A stretch of DNA of 64,000 nucleotides, taken from NCBI GenBank assembly GCA_903884535.1, contig CAISEZ010000164.1:1-64000 (forward strand), read 5' to 3'. Source of the DNA: an uncultured Verrucomicrobia subdivision 3 bacterium (lineage in GTDB: Bacteria > Verrucomicrobiota > Verrucomicrobiia > Limisphaerales > UBA11358). A program made the translations under genes and the position numbers. Below, piece by piece: positions 55,523 through 64,000 of this stretch; positions within the stretch are counted from its first letter, which is position 1; every line of letters starts with the position of its first letter. Under the pieces are notes generated by a model. It had not been told where the DNA came from. It ran no database searches and saw only the letters and a list, made by a program, of their open reading frames with translations.

Positions 55523-57046
55523 ATGAACTCCCCGCACGATCCCCGCTGGACGCGTCGTGATTTTTTGGGAACGGTTGCCGCCGCTGCTGCCGCCGCGTCG
55601 CTGCCCGGTGACTTGCACGCGGAAAGCTCCAAGTCCGCGCGCCGGCCGAACGTGCTGTTCATCATGTCCGACGACATGCGGGTGGAGATTGGCTGCTACG
55701 GCAGCCGCTTCGGCGCGCAGACGCCGCACCTCGACGCGCTCGCCGCATCCGGCGTCCGCTTTGACCGGAATTACTGCCAATTTCCGCTCTGCAATCCGTC
55801 GCGCGCCTCGCTGCTTACCGGCCGCCATCCGACCCGGACGAGCGTGCTGGGAAATCGCACTGACTTCCGCACCGCGCATCCGGACTGGACGACGCTGCCG
55901 CAGCTGTTCAAGGAGAATGGCTACGTCTGCGTCCGCGCCGGAAAAATTTATCACGGCGGCATGGATGATGCGAAGTCGTGGGGCGACACGGCGGACAGCG
56001 GCGGGCCGACCGATGATGGCAGCGGACCGGCAGTCGGGAAGACCAAGGCGGTGCACCGCGAAAATGTCGGCGGCAAGCCCGGCGAGGTGCTCGCGCCGTT
56101 GCCCGCCGACACCAGCCGCTCCGCTTATTCCGACCGCATTGTGGTGCTCGAAGGGAATGGCGAAAGCCACGGCGATTATCACACCGCCGACCGCACGATT
56201 GACAATCTGCGCAAATACAAAGACCAGCCCTTTTTCATCGCGTGTGGCTTTGTGAAGCCGCACAGCCCGCCGACCGCGCCGCAGAAATTTTTCGACCTCT
56301 ACGACGTGGACCAGATCAAGCTGACGCCGGATTTTGCCGCGTGGCCGACCGTGCCGCCGGGATTTCCGAGCGCGGCCATCCGCCCGCGCAACGCCGATCT
56401 GTTCATCGGGCGCGGCGCGAGCGAAGCCGAGGCGAAGCAGGTCATCCGCGCGTATCTCGCTTCGATTTCGTGGACCGATTGGAACATCGGCCGCGTTCTT
56501 GGCGAACTCGACAGGCTCGGTTTGCGCGAAAACACGATTGTCGTTTTCGTCGCCGATCACGGCTATCAGCTCGGCGAAAAAGGCAAATGGTCCAAGGCTG
56601 GTTCGCTGTTTGAAATGGGCACGCGCGTGCCGCTGATCATTTCCGCGCCGGGCGTGAAGGGCAACGGCGAGAGCTGCCCGCGCATCGTCGAGTCGCTGGA
56701 TATTTATCCGACGCTGGTGGAATTGTGCGGCCTGCCGAAACAAAATGAAATCGAAGGCGCGAGCCTCACGCCGCTGCTGAAAAAGCCGGCGGCAAAATGG
56801 GACAAGCCGGGCTTCAGCATTTGGAGCGAGGACGGGAAAACTTTGCACGGCATCGCGGTGCGCACGGAAAAATGGCGCTACGCGGAATTTGGTTCCGCCG
56901 GGAAAAACGGGGCGATGCTGTTCGATGTCCACGCCGATCCGCTTGAGATGAAAAATCTGGCCGGTGATCCCGGCTGCGCTTCGGTTTGTGCCGAGCTGTC
57001 TGCGCTGACCCGGCAATACGCCGCCACGCTGAAAATCCCCGGTTGA
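55523..57046 (+). CDS. Tat-exported sulfatase, iduronate-2-sulfatase-like, Cys type
   Basis: Sulfatase of 507 residues with a twin-arginine signal (TRRDFLGTVAAAAAAASLPG, Arg11-Arg12). The alkaline-phosphatase-like domain begins RPNVLFIMSDDMRVEIGCYG with metal ligands Asp50-Asp51. The signature PLCNPSRASLLTG has Cys90 as the formylglycine precursor. HGGMDDAKSWGD, CGFVKPHSPPTAP and VVFVADHGYQLGEKGKWSK (Asp-His metal and sulfate ligands) follow the iduronate-2-sulfatase pattern. The divergent maturase gene 113 nt away would activate it. The substrate is probably a sulfated polysaccharide; the true sugar is unknown. A GH115 gene follows after 38 nt. Confidence 0.92.
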   Translation: MNSPHDPRWTRRDFLGTVAAAAAAASLPGDLHAESSKSARRPNVLFIMSDDMRVEIGCYGSRFGAQTPHLDALAASGVRFDRNYCQFPLCNPSRASLLTGRHPTRTSVLGNRTDFRTAHPDWTTLPQLFKENGYVCVRAGKIYHGGMDDAKSWGDTADSGGPTDDGSGPAVGKTKAVHRENVGGKPGEVLAPLPADTSRSAYSDRIVVLEGNGESHGDYHTADRTIDNLRKYKDQPFFIACGFVKPHSPPTAPQKFFDLYDVDQIKLTPDFAAWPTVPPGFPSAAIRPRNADLFIGRGASEAEAKQVIRAYLASISWTDWNIGRVLGELDRLGLRENTIVVFVADHGYQLGEKGKWSKAGSLFEMGTRVPLIISAPGVKGNGESCPRIVESLDIYPTLVELCGLPKQNEIEGASLTPLLKKPAAKWDKPGFSIWSEDGKTLHGIAVRTEKWRYAEFGSAGKNGAMLFDVHADPLEMKNLAGDPGCASVCAELSALTRQYAATLKIPG

Positions 57047-57084
57047 GTTAAATCTGTTCGTTCTTAACGCCCGAAAATAAAGCC

Positions 57085-59544
57085 ATGCGTCTGCTAAACA
57101 TATTTGTTGCGATCGCCGTGTCGGCCTCGTTGCGCGCGGCGGAATTGACCGTGGCGGATGCGCCCGGCGCGGAAGATTTCGTTTTGGCCGGAGAAAAAAT
57201 CCAGCCCGCCATTTTTGTCGAACCGGCGGATGCGCCGGCCGTTTTGCGCGCCGCCGGCGATCTGGTGGATGATTTCGCGCGCGTCACCGGCGCCAAGCCG
57301 GAAATTAAAAACGAGTTTTCCGGCGGCGAAAAAATTCGCGTCATCATCGGCACGCTGGGCCAGAGCCAGACGATTGACCGGCTGGTGGCGGAAGGAAGAT
57401 TGGCGACAAACGGCATCGCCGGCCAGTGGGAAAGCTATGTTTTGCAGGTGGTGAACAATCCGGCTGCTGGCGTCGAGCGCGCCTTGGTCATCGCCGGCAG
57501 CGACCGGCGCGGGACGATTTACGGCATTTACCAACTGTCCGAAATGATCGGCGTTTCGCCGTGGTATTGGTGGGCGGACGTGCCCGTCCAAAAGAAACAT
57601 CAGGTCGTTTTGCGCGGCGACATTTTCAAACAAGGCCCGCCCGCCGTGAAATATCGCGGCATCTTTTTGAATGACGAAGACTGGGGCTTGCGGCCGTGGG
57701 CGGCGAAAACGGTCGAGCCGGAAACCGCCAACATCGGCCCGAAAACATACGCGAAAATTTTCGAACTGCTGCTGCGGCTGCACGCGAATTATCTCTGGCC
57801 GGCGATGCATCCGGGCACGGCGGCGTTCAATTCTTTTCCTGAAGACGCGAGGCTTGCCAATGAATACGGCATCGTGATGGGTTCGTCGCACTGCGAGCAG
57901 ATGCTGCGGAACAATGTCAGCGAGTGGGATGAAAAAACTTTCGGCGACTATAATTTCGTCACGAACCCGGACGGCGTTTTGAAATACTGGGAGCAGCGTG
58001 TCCGCGAAAATGGCAAATTTGAAAACGTCTTCACGCTCGGCATGCGCGGCATCCACGACGGCGCAATGCCCGGCGGCGGCACGGAACGCGAGAAGGCCGC
58101 GCGTCTGCAAACCATCATCGCCGCGCAGCGCGACCTGCTTGCGCGGTTGGTGAATACAAACGTCGCGCAGGTGCCGCAGATTTTTTGCCCTTACAAGGAA
58201 GTGCTGCCGCTTTACCGGCTGATGACGAATTTGCCGGACGACATCACGCTGGTCTGGCCGGACGACAATTACGGTTATGTCCGGCAGTTTTCCAACGCGA
58301 CGGAGCGGCGGCGCAGCGGGGGGGCGGGGGTTTATTACCACGGTTCGTATTGGGGCGGCCCGCGCGATTATTTGTGGCTGTGCTCCACGCCGCCCGCGCT
58401 CATTGCCGAGGAAGTGACGAAGGCGTTTGACCACGGCGCGGACAAGGTCTGGATTTTAAATGTCGGAGATTTAAAGCCGGCGGAACTCGACGTGGAATTT
58501 TTTCTCAAGCTGGCATGGAATCCGCATTCGTGGAATGGCACGAACACTTACAATTTGCTGGCCAAACAGTTCGCGCGCGATTTTGGAAAAACATCCGCGC
58601 CGGAGCTTGCTTCCATTTTGGCGGAATATTACCGCCTGAATTTCCAGCGCAAGCCGGAGCACATTGGCTGGCCGACAAATTTATTCAACGCGGACGAGGC
58701 GGCGCGGCGGCTGGCGGCGTGGAATAACTTGTCGGCGCGCGTGGAAGCCGTGAAAACACAACTCGCGCCCGGATTGCGCGACGCATTTTTTGAACTTGTG
58801 GAATACCCGGTCAAGGCCGCCGCGCTGGCGAATGAAAAATTTCTCGCGTCGGAAAAATCCCAAGCAGCACAAACCGAAATCAACCGGCTGACAGATTTTT
58901 ACAACGACCAGCTCGCTGGCGGCAAATGGCACGGGATGATGTCGGCCAACCCGCACAAGCTGCTCGATTTTGAACCGTCAACAAACGCGCCGGCAAAAAC
59001 CGGCCCAGCCCAAGGTCAAGGCATCATGCTTGAAGCCAGCCGGGCAGGGGCATTTATTCCCGGCAAAGATGCCAATTGGAAAATGATCACCGGCCTCGGT
59101 TACGGCGGCGAGGCGGTTTCGGTTTTTCCGACAACCGTGCCCGTGCGCGACACGCCGGAAAAAATCCTGGCGGAATCGCCGTGCCTGCAATTCCAGTTGG
59201 ATTTGAAAACTGTCGGCGACTGGAAAATTGTCGTCCGCGCGTTGCCGACATTTTCCGTTGAAACCGGCAAGCCGCAGCGCTATGCCATCGCGCTGGACGA
59301 TGCAGCGCCGAAGATTATTGCGCTGCCGTTGAGCCAGGACGAACGCAACCGGATTTGGGGCGAAAACGTCCTGCGCAATGCCGCGCTCACGTCCAGCATT
59401 CATTCGGTGACTCGTGCCGGAACGCATTTGCTGAAAATCTGGATGGTGGACCCGGGCCTCGTGCTAGACGCGATTGCGGCGGAAAACGGCGGCGGGAAAA
59501 ATTTGGGCTACGTCTGGCCGGCGGAAACGCGGGCCGGTCTTTAA
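57085..59544 (+). CDS. Alpha-glucuronidase, GH115 family
   Basis: Secreted glycoside hydrolase of 819 residues predicted to remove (4-O-methyl)glucuronic acid from polysaccharide side chains. The signal peptide is MRLLNIFVAIAVSASLRA. GH115 hallmarks include SDRRGTIYGIYQLSEMIGVSPWYWWADVP, split across a helix, then FLNDEDWGLRPWA, LHANYLWPAMHPG, FTLGMRGIHDGAMPGGG, LVWPDDNYGYVRQFSN and GGPRDYLWLCSTPP. The C-terminal beta domain ends in AENGGGKNLGYVWPAETRAG. It is shorter at the C-terminus than some members with an extra fourth domain. Its place 38 nt after the sulfatase suggests a joint action on a sulfated, glucuronic-acid-bearing glycan. Confidence 0.92.
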   Translation: MRLLNIFVAIAVSASLRAAELTVADAPGAEDFVLAGEKIQPAIFVEPADAPAVLRAAGDLVDDFARVTGAKPEIKNEFSGGEKIRVIIGTLGQSQTIDRLVAEGRLATNGIAGQWESYVLQVVNNPAAGVERALVIAGSDRRGTIYGIYQLSEMIGVSPWYWWADVPVQKKHQVVLRGDIFKQGPPAVKYRGIFLNDEDWGLRPWAAKTVEPETANIGPKTYAKIFELLLRLHANYLWPAMHPGTAAFNSFPEDARLANEYGIVMGSSHCEQMLRNNVSEWDEKTFGDYNFVTNPDGVLKYWEQRVRENGKFENVFTLGMRGIHDGAMPGGGTEREKAARLQTIIAAQRDLLARLVNTNVAQVPQIFCPYKEVLPLYRLMTNLPDDITLVWPDDNYGYVRQFSNATERRRSGGAGVYYHGSYWGGPRDYLWLCSTPPALIAEEVTKAFDHGADKVWILNVGDLKPAELDVEFFLKLAWNPHSWNGTNTYNLLAKQFARDFGKTSAPELASILAEYYRLNFQRKPEHIGWPTNLFNADEAARRLAAWNNLSARVEAVKTQLAPGLRDAFFELVEYPVKAAALANEKFLASEKSQAAQTEINRLTDFYNDQLAGGKWHGMMSANPHKLLDFEPSTNAPAKTGPAQGQGIMLEASRAGAFIPGKDANWKMITGLGYGGEAVSVFPTTVPVRDTPEKILAESPCLQFQLDLKTVGDWKIVVRALPTFSVETGKPQRYAIALDDAAPKIIALPLSQDERNRIWGENVLRNAALTSSIHSVTRAGTHLLKIWMVDPGLVLDAIAAENGGGKNLGYVWPAETRAGL

Positions 59545-59856
59545 CCGGCATTTGAAATTGTGCCATTGACGGAAATTTGCTGCAGTTCCGTCGCCTGACG
59601 CCGCCCAGCCCACTTGATTTTTTAACTACAACTCTTCACCGGTTCAGAAATTCTACGGGCCGAATTTGTGCCAGACGTGCCAGCCAAACCGCGCTGACTG
59701 TGCCAAATTTTTACCGCTGGCGCATCCCGCCAAACTGCTTGGTTGCAAAACTCTTTTATTTTCAATGGTTTTGCGCCGTTCGCGCGGTTGGCTTTGCCAA
59801 AGCTTAATGGGAAGTGTTGGAACCGAATTAACCAAACACAAACGAAAGGACAAAAT
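59545..59856. other. 312-nt intergenic region between GH115 and hsp20
   Basis: No credible gene is present. A 7-bp stem GACGGAA/TTCCGTC (59568-59592, 11-nt loop) without an adjacent T-run could weakly terminate the GH115 transcript. A 13-nt palindrome GCTTTGCCAAAGC lies at 59791-59803, about 54 nt before the hsp20 ATG, and could be an operator. TGTGCCA/GTGCCA occurs three times near 59668-59706. No CIRCE element and no convincing heat-shock sigma promoter were seen. Confidence 0.5.
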
Positions 59857-60288
59857 ATGAAACTGATACAACGTGAAAATACCGGTCTGGCCTGGCCGAC
59901 GTTCGGTCGGCTGCTGAACCTGCAGGATGAATTGGATCAACTGTTCGAAACGCCGTTGCGCGCCTGGGCGCCGGTGCTGGATGTGCATGAGGACAAGGAC
60001 AACTTTGTCATCCGCACGGAACTGCCTGGCCTGCGCCGCGAGGACATTGACGTCTCGCTGCATGACGGCGCGGTCATCATCTCCGGCGAACGCAAAGTTG
60101 AGGAAGTCAAGGAAGGCGTGGAAGTTCACCGGCAGGAACGCTACTACGGCAAATTCCAACGCGCGCTGACCTTGCCCGCGCCGGTGGCGGCCGACAAGGT
60201 GAAAGCGCAATACAAAGACGGCGTCCTGACCGTGACGCTGCCGAAAGTCGAGGAAGCCAAACCAAAACAAATCACCGTCAGCGAATAA
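59857..60288 (+). CDS. Hsp20/alpha-crystallin small heat-shock protein
   Basis: ATP-independent holdase chaperone of 143 residues. A good ribosome-binding site (AAAGGA, 7 nt upstream) and family length fix ATG 59857, not the upstream in-frame ATG at 59743. The N-terminal arm contains LLNLQDELDQLFETPL. The alpha-crystallin domain spans about 42-140: WAPVLDVHEDKDNFVIRTEL, PGLRREDIDVSLHDGAVIIS, RYYGKFQRALTLPAPV, then KAQYKDGVLTVTLPKVEEAK. It stands alone with its own terminator. Confidence 0.94.
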   Translation: MKLIQRENTGLAWPTFGRLLNLQDELDQLFETPLRAWAPVLDVHEDKDNFVIRTELPGLRREDIDVSLHDGAVIISGERKVEEVKEGVEVHRQERYYGKFQRALTLPAPVAADKVKAQYKDGVLTVTLPKVEEAKPKQITVSE

Positions 60289-60308
60289 TCGCGCACGGGA
60301 AAAGAGCG

Positions 60309-60345
60309 AAGGCAGGAACCCAGGTAAATCCGGTTCCTGCCTTTC
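60309..60345 (+). terminator. Rho-independent terminator after hsp20
   Basis: AAGGCAGGAACC (60309-60320) and GGTTCCTGCCTT (60332-60343) form a perfect 12-bp stem around an 11-nt loop, ending in a short T-rich tail (CTTTCTCGTT). It begins 20 nt after the hsp20 stop. Confidence 0.78.
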
Positions 60346-60399
60346 TCGTTGCAAATAAAAATTATCAGGCAGTAACTAAATGGATTTCTGAACAGAGGT

Positions 60400-61023
60400 T
60401 TAAAAAAAACGAAGCCCTGCGAACATGGGAAGCAGGCCAACAATAAATATAAAAGCACCAGCTAGACGAACACTATCGGGCGGGCTCAATGCCTGTGGTG
60501 GAAATGCAAGATCAACAATTTGGACTGGAGCAGCATTTAGAGGGTCGGACTTGTTTTGCCGCGCTAAATCTAAGCGATATTTGTGATAGGAATCTGCAAT
60601 TTGGTTTGCAATTTTTGCCGCTTCTTCGGGGGAGCTGCTAGATACTCGAATTTCAACGAGCTTGGTGTGGCGGATGGGGGCAAGACCAATATGTTTTATT
60701 AGAAGGTCAATTGTCTCAGGTGTTGTGAGCTTTTTGTTCTCGGCCAGATTTTTGCCCCATGCCTCATTCAGATCCAATATTTCAACAACATTGCTCAAGA
60801 CCAGCGGAGACAGAATAATTCCGAAAGTGGTTTTTACGATGTAAGGATCATATTCTAAGGGCTGATTATCAAGCGGGGCAATGCTGGATTCTGGTTGCAC
60901 TCTAATTCGTGCCAGAGCTTCGTAATAAGATGGTTCAAATAATACATACAGCCCTGAACCACCAATCATAAGACCACACAGCAACAGTGCGAGTCCGAGA
61001 ATTGTTTTCAGGTGTTTTCCCAT
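60400..61023 (-). CDS. Wzz-like chain-length determinant protein, low-GC orphan
   Basis: Inner-membrane protein of 207 residues. Two membrane helices flank a periplasmic domain: ILGLALLLCGLMIGGSGLYVL (about 9-30) and LAGAFIFIVGLLPMFAGLRFF at the C-terminus. The Wzz-type domain has YYEALARIRVQPESS and HTKLVEIRVSSSSPEEAAKI with NQIADSYHKYRLDL. The proline-rich segment before helix 2 (FPPQALSPPDS) is typical. Such proteins set polysaccharide chain length, but no polymerase, flippase or tyrosine kinase gene is nearby. Base composition is clearly lower in GC (about 45 percent by eye against about 60 percent around it) and codon use is less biased, suggesting recent acquisition. Confidence 0.75.
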   Translation of the reverse strand: MGKHLKTILGLALLLCGLMIGGSGLYVLFEPSYYEALARIRVQPESSIAPLDNQPLEYDPYIVKTTFGIILSPLVLSNVVEILDLNEAWGKNLAENKKLTTPETIDLLIKHIGLAPIRHTKLVEIRVSSSSPEEAAKIANQIADSYHKYRLDLARQNKSDPLNAAPVQIVDLAFPPQALSPPDSVRLAGAFIFIVGLLPMFAGLRFF

Positions 61024-61109
61024 GTTGAATTTTCATTGGTTGACATACGAAATGCAATTGCCGTTCAACACCGCTCGACAAAATTTCATTCCCGCGCCAG
61101 ACTGCGGCT

Positions 61110-61712
61110 ATGCATTCAGATTCGCCGCTCGACTCGCTCTGGCAGGAATACGGCCGGACGTTTCGCGATTGGGACGACCTCACGCTCGCTCGCTGGCTCG
61201 CGCAAACGCTCGGCCAGCTCGAAGGCCGCGCGTGGCGGCTTTCGCATCCGCTGGTCGGCGCGTATCGCCTCGCCGCCCAGGTCGCGCACGAAAAACAAAT
61301 CTGGTTCAAGCGCCTCGCCACGCCGCCCGCCGCCTACGCGGAATCGCCCTGCTGCCGCGCGCCGTTCCTGCCGCTGCTCACGCGCGACGTCCGCGCCGAA
61401 GGTCTGGTCTGTCAGCATTGCAATGAAATCCTGGTGCCCTTCGAGGAAATTCCCGCCGAGCGCCGGGCGGAATTGGAAGCGTGGGCGCAACAATACGAGC
61501 CGGTCCACGCCGTTGCGCATTGGGACGACCGGCAGCGGAAGCGTTCGGGCAATTACGACGCGGCCTACGAAGCGGCGGCGGAGCAGGCGGAGCAACTGCT
61601 TGCCTTCGGTGGTCGTCAACTCGCGCCGAAGCTGTTGGATTCTTATGCGGCGGTGATTTGGGAGGACCAGGACGAATGCCTGGAAGTGCGGCCAGAAGAT
61701 GTGCGGATGTGA
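61110..61712 (+). CDS. Uncharacterised protein with zinc-ribbon-like Cys pairs
   Basis: I do not recognise this 200-residue protein. It starts MHSDSPLDSLWQEYGRTFRDWDD and is hydrophilic, without signal peptide or membrane segment. SPCCRAPFLPLL and GLVCQHCNEILVPFEEIP place two Cys pairs about 22 residues apart, which could bind zinc. The remainder is predicted helical and rich in Glu, Ala, Arg and Trp (AAYEAAAEQAEQLLAFGG), ending in an acidic tail. Codon use matches that of the surrounding genes. It is followed after 67 nt by a VF530-family gene on the same strand. Confidence 0.72.
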   Translation: MHSDSPLDSLWQEYGRTFRDWDDLTLARWLAQTLGQLEGRAWRLSHPLVGAYRLAAQVAHEKQIWFKRLATPPAAYAESPCCRAPFLPLLTRDVRAEGLVCQHCNEILVPFEEIPAERRAELEAWAQQYEPVHAVAHWDDRQRKRSGNYDAAYEAAAEQAEQLLAFGGRQLAPKLLDSYAAVIWEDQDECLEVRPEDVRM

Positions 61713-61779
61713 CCGGTGGAATGCGCGGCGCAGTCCGGTGTCGCTTTGACGCCGCCGCCAGCTTGGTTTAATCTGCGGC

Positions 61780-62034
61780 ATGTCTTCGTCTGCCGAAACC
61801 AACCCCGTGCCGCCGCCGCCGCCGGTCCATCCGCGTGATCCGTTGCACGGCGTCACGCTGGAAACCGTCCTCAATCAACTGGTCCAGAAACACGGCTGGA
61901 GCGAAATGGGCCGGCGTATTCCCATCCGCTGCTTTCAATTCAACCCGACGGTGAAATCCAGCCTGACATTTTTGCGGAAGACGCCGTGGGCCCGGCAAAA
62001 AGTCGAAGACTGGTTCATCTCCGAATTTCGCTGA
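61780..62034 (+). CDS. VF530-family (DUF2132) small DNA-binding protein
   Basis: Protein of 84 residues. After a proline-rich start (NPVPPPPPVHPRDP) it has the conserved VF530 core: DPLHGVTLETVLNQLVQKHG, WSEMGRRIPIRCF and NPTVKSSLTFLRKTPWARQK, ending VEDWFISEFR. Known members are compact helical proteins described as DNA-binding; the biological role is poorly defined. Its stop is 1 nt from the end of the convergent RND gene. Confidence 0.88.
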   Translation: MSSSAETNPVPPPPPVHPRDPLHGVTLETVLNQLVQKHGWSEMGRRIPIRCFQFNPTVKSSLTFLRKTPWARQKVEDWFISEFR

Positions 62035-62035
62035 A

Positions 62036-64000
62036 TCAAATCGCCGCCGGTTTGGGGCCGCGTTTGCGCTTGAACCAGTCGTTGAACGATTCCAGGTAAA
62101 GATAAACCACCGGCGTGATGAAGAGCGTGAGCAGTTGCGACACGACCAGGCCGCCCACCACTGCAAGGCCGAGCGCTTTGCGCGCTTCGCCGCCGGCACC
62201 CAGGCCGAGCGCGATCGGTAGCGCGGCCACGAGCGCGCACATGGTGGTCATCATGATCGGCCGGAAGCGCAGCAAGCAACCCTCGTAGATCGCGTCATAA
62301 GCGGTTTTCCCCTGGTGCTGCGCCTCGATGGCAAAATCAATCATCATGATGGCGTTTTTCTTCACGATGCCGACGAGCATGACCAAACCGACGAAGCCGT
62401 AGAGGTTCAAATCGAGGCCGAAAATCATCAGCGTCAGCAACGCGCCAAATCCCGCCGACGGCAGGCCGGACAAAATCGTCAGCGGATGGATGAAGCTTTC
62501 ATACAGAATTCCGAGAATGATGTAGATGACGAGAATCGCGGCGATGAGCAGGCCGGCCAATCCCGCTTGCGACGATTTGAAAACCGCCGCCGTGCCTTGA
62601 AAACTGCCCGTGACGGTCACGGGCAGGTGCATTTCCGTTTCAATTTTTTGCACCTGTTCGACGGCCGTGCCGAGGGAGACGCCGGGCGCGAGGTTGAAGG
62701 AAATGGTCACGGACGGCACCTGGCCGACATGCGAGATGCTCGTGGGCCCGATGGTGCGCGTCAATCTGGCGACGGCACTGAGCGGAATTAGTTTCGGCAC
62801 ATTGTTGGAACCGGCGAATGAACTGGCGATATAAAGTTGCGCGAGCGCGGCGGGATCCAGTTGAAATTCCGGCAGCACTTCAAAGACGACCCAATATTCC
62901 GCCACGTCGGCATAAATAGTGGACGCCTGCCGTTCGCCATAAGCGTCGTAGAGTCCGTTTTCAATTTGCTGCGGCGTCACCCCAAGTGCGGCAGCTTTGT
63001 CGCGATCAATCTGCACGTTCACTTGCGGCGCGGCGATTTGCAGATCGCTGTTCACATCCTGAAAACCAGGCGTCTGTTTCAATTGATCCATCAGCTTGGG
63101 CGCCCAATCAAATAGCTCTTTCACGTCGGTGTCCTGCAGGCTGTATTGGTAAAGCCCCTTGCCCACCATCCCGCCGACATTGATGAGGGGCGGGTTGCGG
63201 AGATAAACATTCATGCCCGGAATCTGCGCAAATTTCGGCCGCAGTTCCTGGATGATCTGGTTGGCGCTCAACTTGCGTTCGGCGTGCGGTTTCAAACGCA
63301 TGAAGATACGGCCATTGTTCGCCGTGCCGCCGAAGCCGGCGCCGATGGACGAGATGAACCCGTCAATGTTCGAATCGGCGGCGACGATTTTCATCGCGGC
63401 CAATTGATGTTCGCGCATCGCGTCGTAGGAAATATCCTGCGCCGCTTCGGTGCTGCCGATGATCCGGTCCACATCTTCATCCGGGAAAAAGCCTTTCGGA
63501 ATCACGACGAACAAAACCAGCGTCGCGATGAAAACAAGCAGCGACACGAACATCGTCGTGCGGCGATGGTGCAGGGCTTTTTGCAACGTGCGGTCGTAAG
63601 CGCCGCGCAAGCCGTCAAAGAATCGTTCAAAGGCATTGTAAACCCGGCCATGTTTGCGCCCATGCGTCGAGCGCACGAAGCGGCTGCACATCATCGGCGT
63701 CAGTGTCAGCGAGACAAAGCCCGAAACCAGCACGGCGACCACGATGGTCACGGCGAATTCGCGCAGCAGCCGGCCCAGCAATCCGCTCATGAACAAAATC
63801 GGGATGAACACCGCCGAGAGCGACAGCGTCATGGAAACAATCGTGAAGCCGATTTCCTTCGAGCCTTTGAGCGCGGCAGCCATCGGGGCTTCACCCATTT
63901 CGATATGACGGACAATATTTTCGAGCATCACGATGGCGTCGTCCACGACGAAGCCGACGCAGAGCGTGAGCGCCATCAACGAAAGATTGTCGAGGCTGTA
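62036..64000 (-). CDS. RND efflux permease (MdtB/MdtC-like), N-terminal part outside the window
   Basis: The C-terminal 654 residues of an HAE1-type pump; the frame stays open to the window edge (YSLDNLSLMALTLCVGF), so the first third and start are missing. The proton-relay motif VGFVVDDAIVMLENIVRH lies in helix 4. The second porter half includes YGERQASTIYADVAEYWVVF. The C-terminal helices contain FVGLVMLVGIVKKNAIMMID and RFRPIMMTTMCALVAALPIA. It is distinct from the RND pump at 25791-28892. Adaptor genes, if present, would lie beyond the right edge. Confidence 0.92.
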   Translation of the reverse strand, partial: YSLDNLSLMALTLCVGFVVDDAIVMLENIVRHIEMGEAPMAAALKGSKEIGFTIVSMTLSLSAVFIPILFMSGLLGRLLREFAVTIVVAVLVSGFVSLTLTPMMCSRFVRSTHGRKHGRVYNAFERFFDGLRGAYDRTLQKALHHRRTTMFVSLLVFIATLVLFVVIPKGFFPDEDVDRIIGSTEAAQDISYDAMREHQLAAMKIVAADSNIDGFISSIGAGFGGTANNGRIFMRLKPHAERKLSANQIIQELRPKFAQIPGMNVYLRNPPLINVGGMVGKGLYQYSLQDTDVKELFDWAPKLMDQLKQTPGFQDVNSDLQIAAPQVNVQIDRDKAAALGVTPQQIENGLYDAYGERQASTIYADVAEYWVVFEVLPEFQLDPAALAQLYIASSFAGSNNVPKLIPLSAVARLTRTIGPTSISHVGQVPSVTISFNLAPGVSLGTAVEQVQKIETEMHLPVTVTGSFQGTAAVFKSSQAGLAGLLIAAILVIYIILGILYESFIHPLTILSGLPSAGFGALLTLMIFGLDLNLYGFVGLVMLVGIVKKNAIMMIDFAIEAQHQGKTAYDAIYEGCLLRFRPIMMTTMCALVAALPIALGLGAGGEARKALGLAVVGGLVVSQLLTLFITPVVYLYLESFNDWFKRKRGPKPAAI

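Noticed and set aside
59660-59720. Sigma54-type promoter suggested by repeated TGGCAC on the minus strand
   Set aside because: The -12 GC element is not at the right distance and no gene lies downstream on that strand.

Overview
The window reads as a chromosomal segment of a free-living, moderately GC-rich Gram-negative bacterium, most likely a Verrucomicrobiota member related to Pedosphaera/Limisphaerales. This placement is inference from gene content: very large secreted polysaccharide lyases with autotransporter-type beta-strand repeats ending in RLQLP, several SGNH acetylesterases, a Tat-exported sulfatase with its maturase, GH115 and VF530 proteins, RND pumps, and many genes lacking a clear Shine-Dalgarno sequence.

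Layout. Positions 1-8187 (+) hold two giant secreted proteins: a lyase-like protein that is cut by the window edge and broken by a frameshift, and a PL4 rhamnogalacturonan lyase. They share collinear repeat modules and the same C-terminal domain. Converging on them, 16388-8196 (-) is a six-gene operon (GH2, GH53, sialate O-acetylesterase type, three SGNH/CE12 esterases). Together they form a rhamnogalacturonan-I/pectic galactan locus without SusC/SusD, transporter or regulator. Positions 16492-22940 hold housekeeping and repair genes: family-4 uracil-DNA glycosylase, lipoprotein MsrB, an AddB-like nuclease and a phosphomannomutase. Positions 30661-22944 (-) are a TetR-controlled efflux operon joining an RND pair to an EmrAB pair. 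Positions 30844-35612 (+) are a complete liv branched-chain amino acid ABC operon with a HicB-like gene inserted. DUF3999/DUF2339 and an unrecognised membrane protein follow (-). Then come rplM-rpsI, argC-methyltransferase-argJ and, on the other strand, ilvH-ilvC and a YihY protein.

Positions 49946-54102 (+) are a vWA protein, histidine kinase and OmpR-type regulator, preceded by four TnACA-type repeats in exact 11-bp phase. A radical-SAM sulfatase maturase (-) converges on this cluster; its gene carries a 70-bp double-palindromic (REPIN-like) element translated in frame. Beyond it lie the cognate Cys-type sulfatase, a GH115 alpha-glucuronidase, Hsp20, a low-GC Wzz-like gene, a small zinc-ribbon protein, a VF530 protein and the end of another RND pump that leaves the window.

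The less expected layer is repeat structure: seven heptamer arrays (several inside genes), two sense-oriented octamer arrays just upstream of start codons, and the REPIN-like element. No tRNA, rRNA, CRISPR array, transposase or prophage gene was seen.
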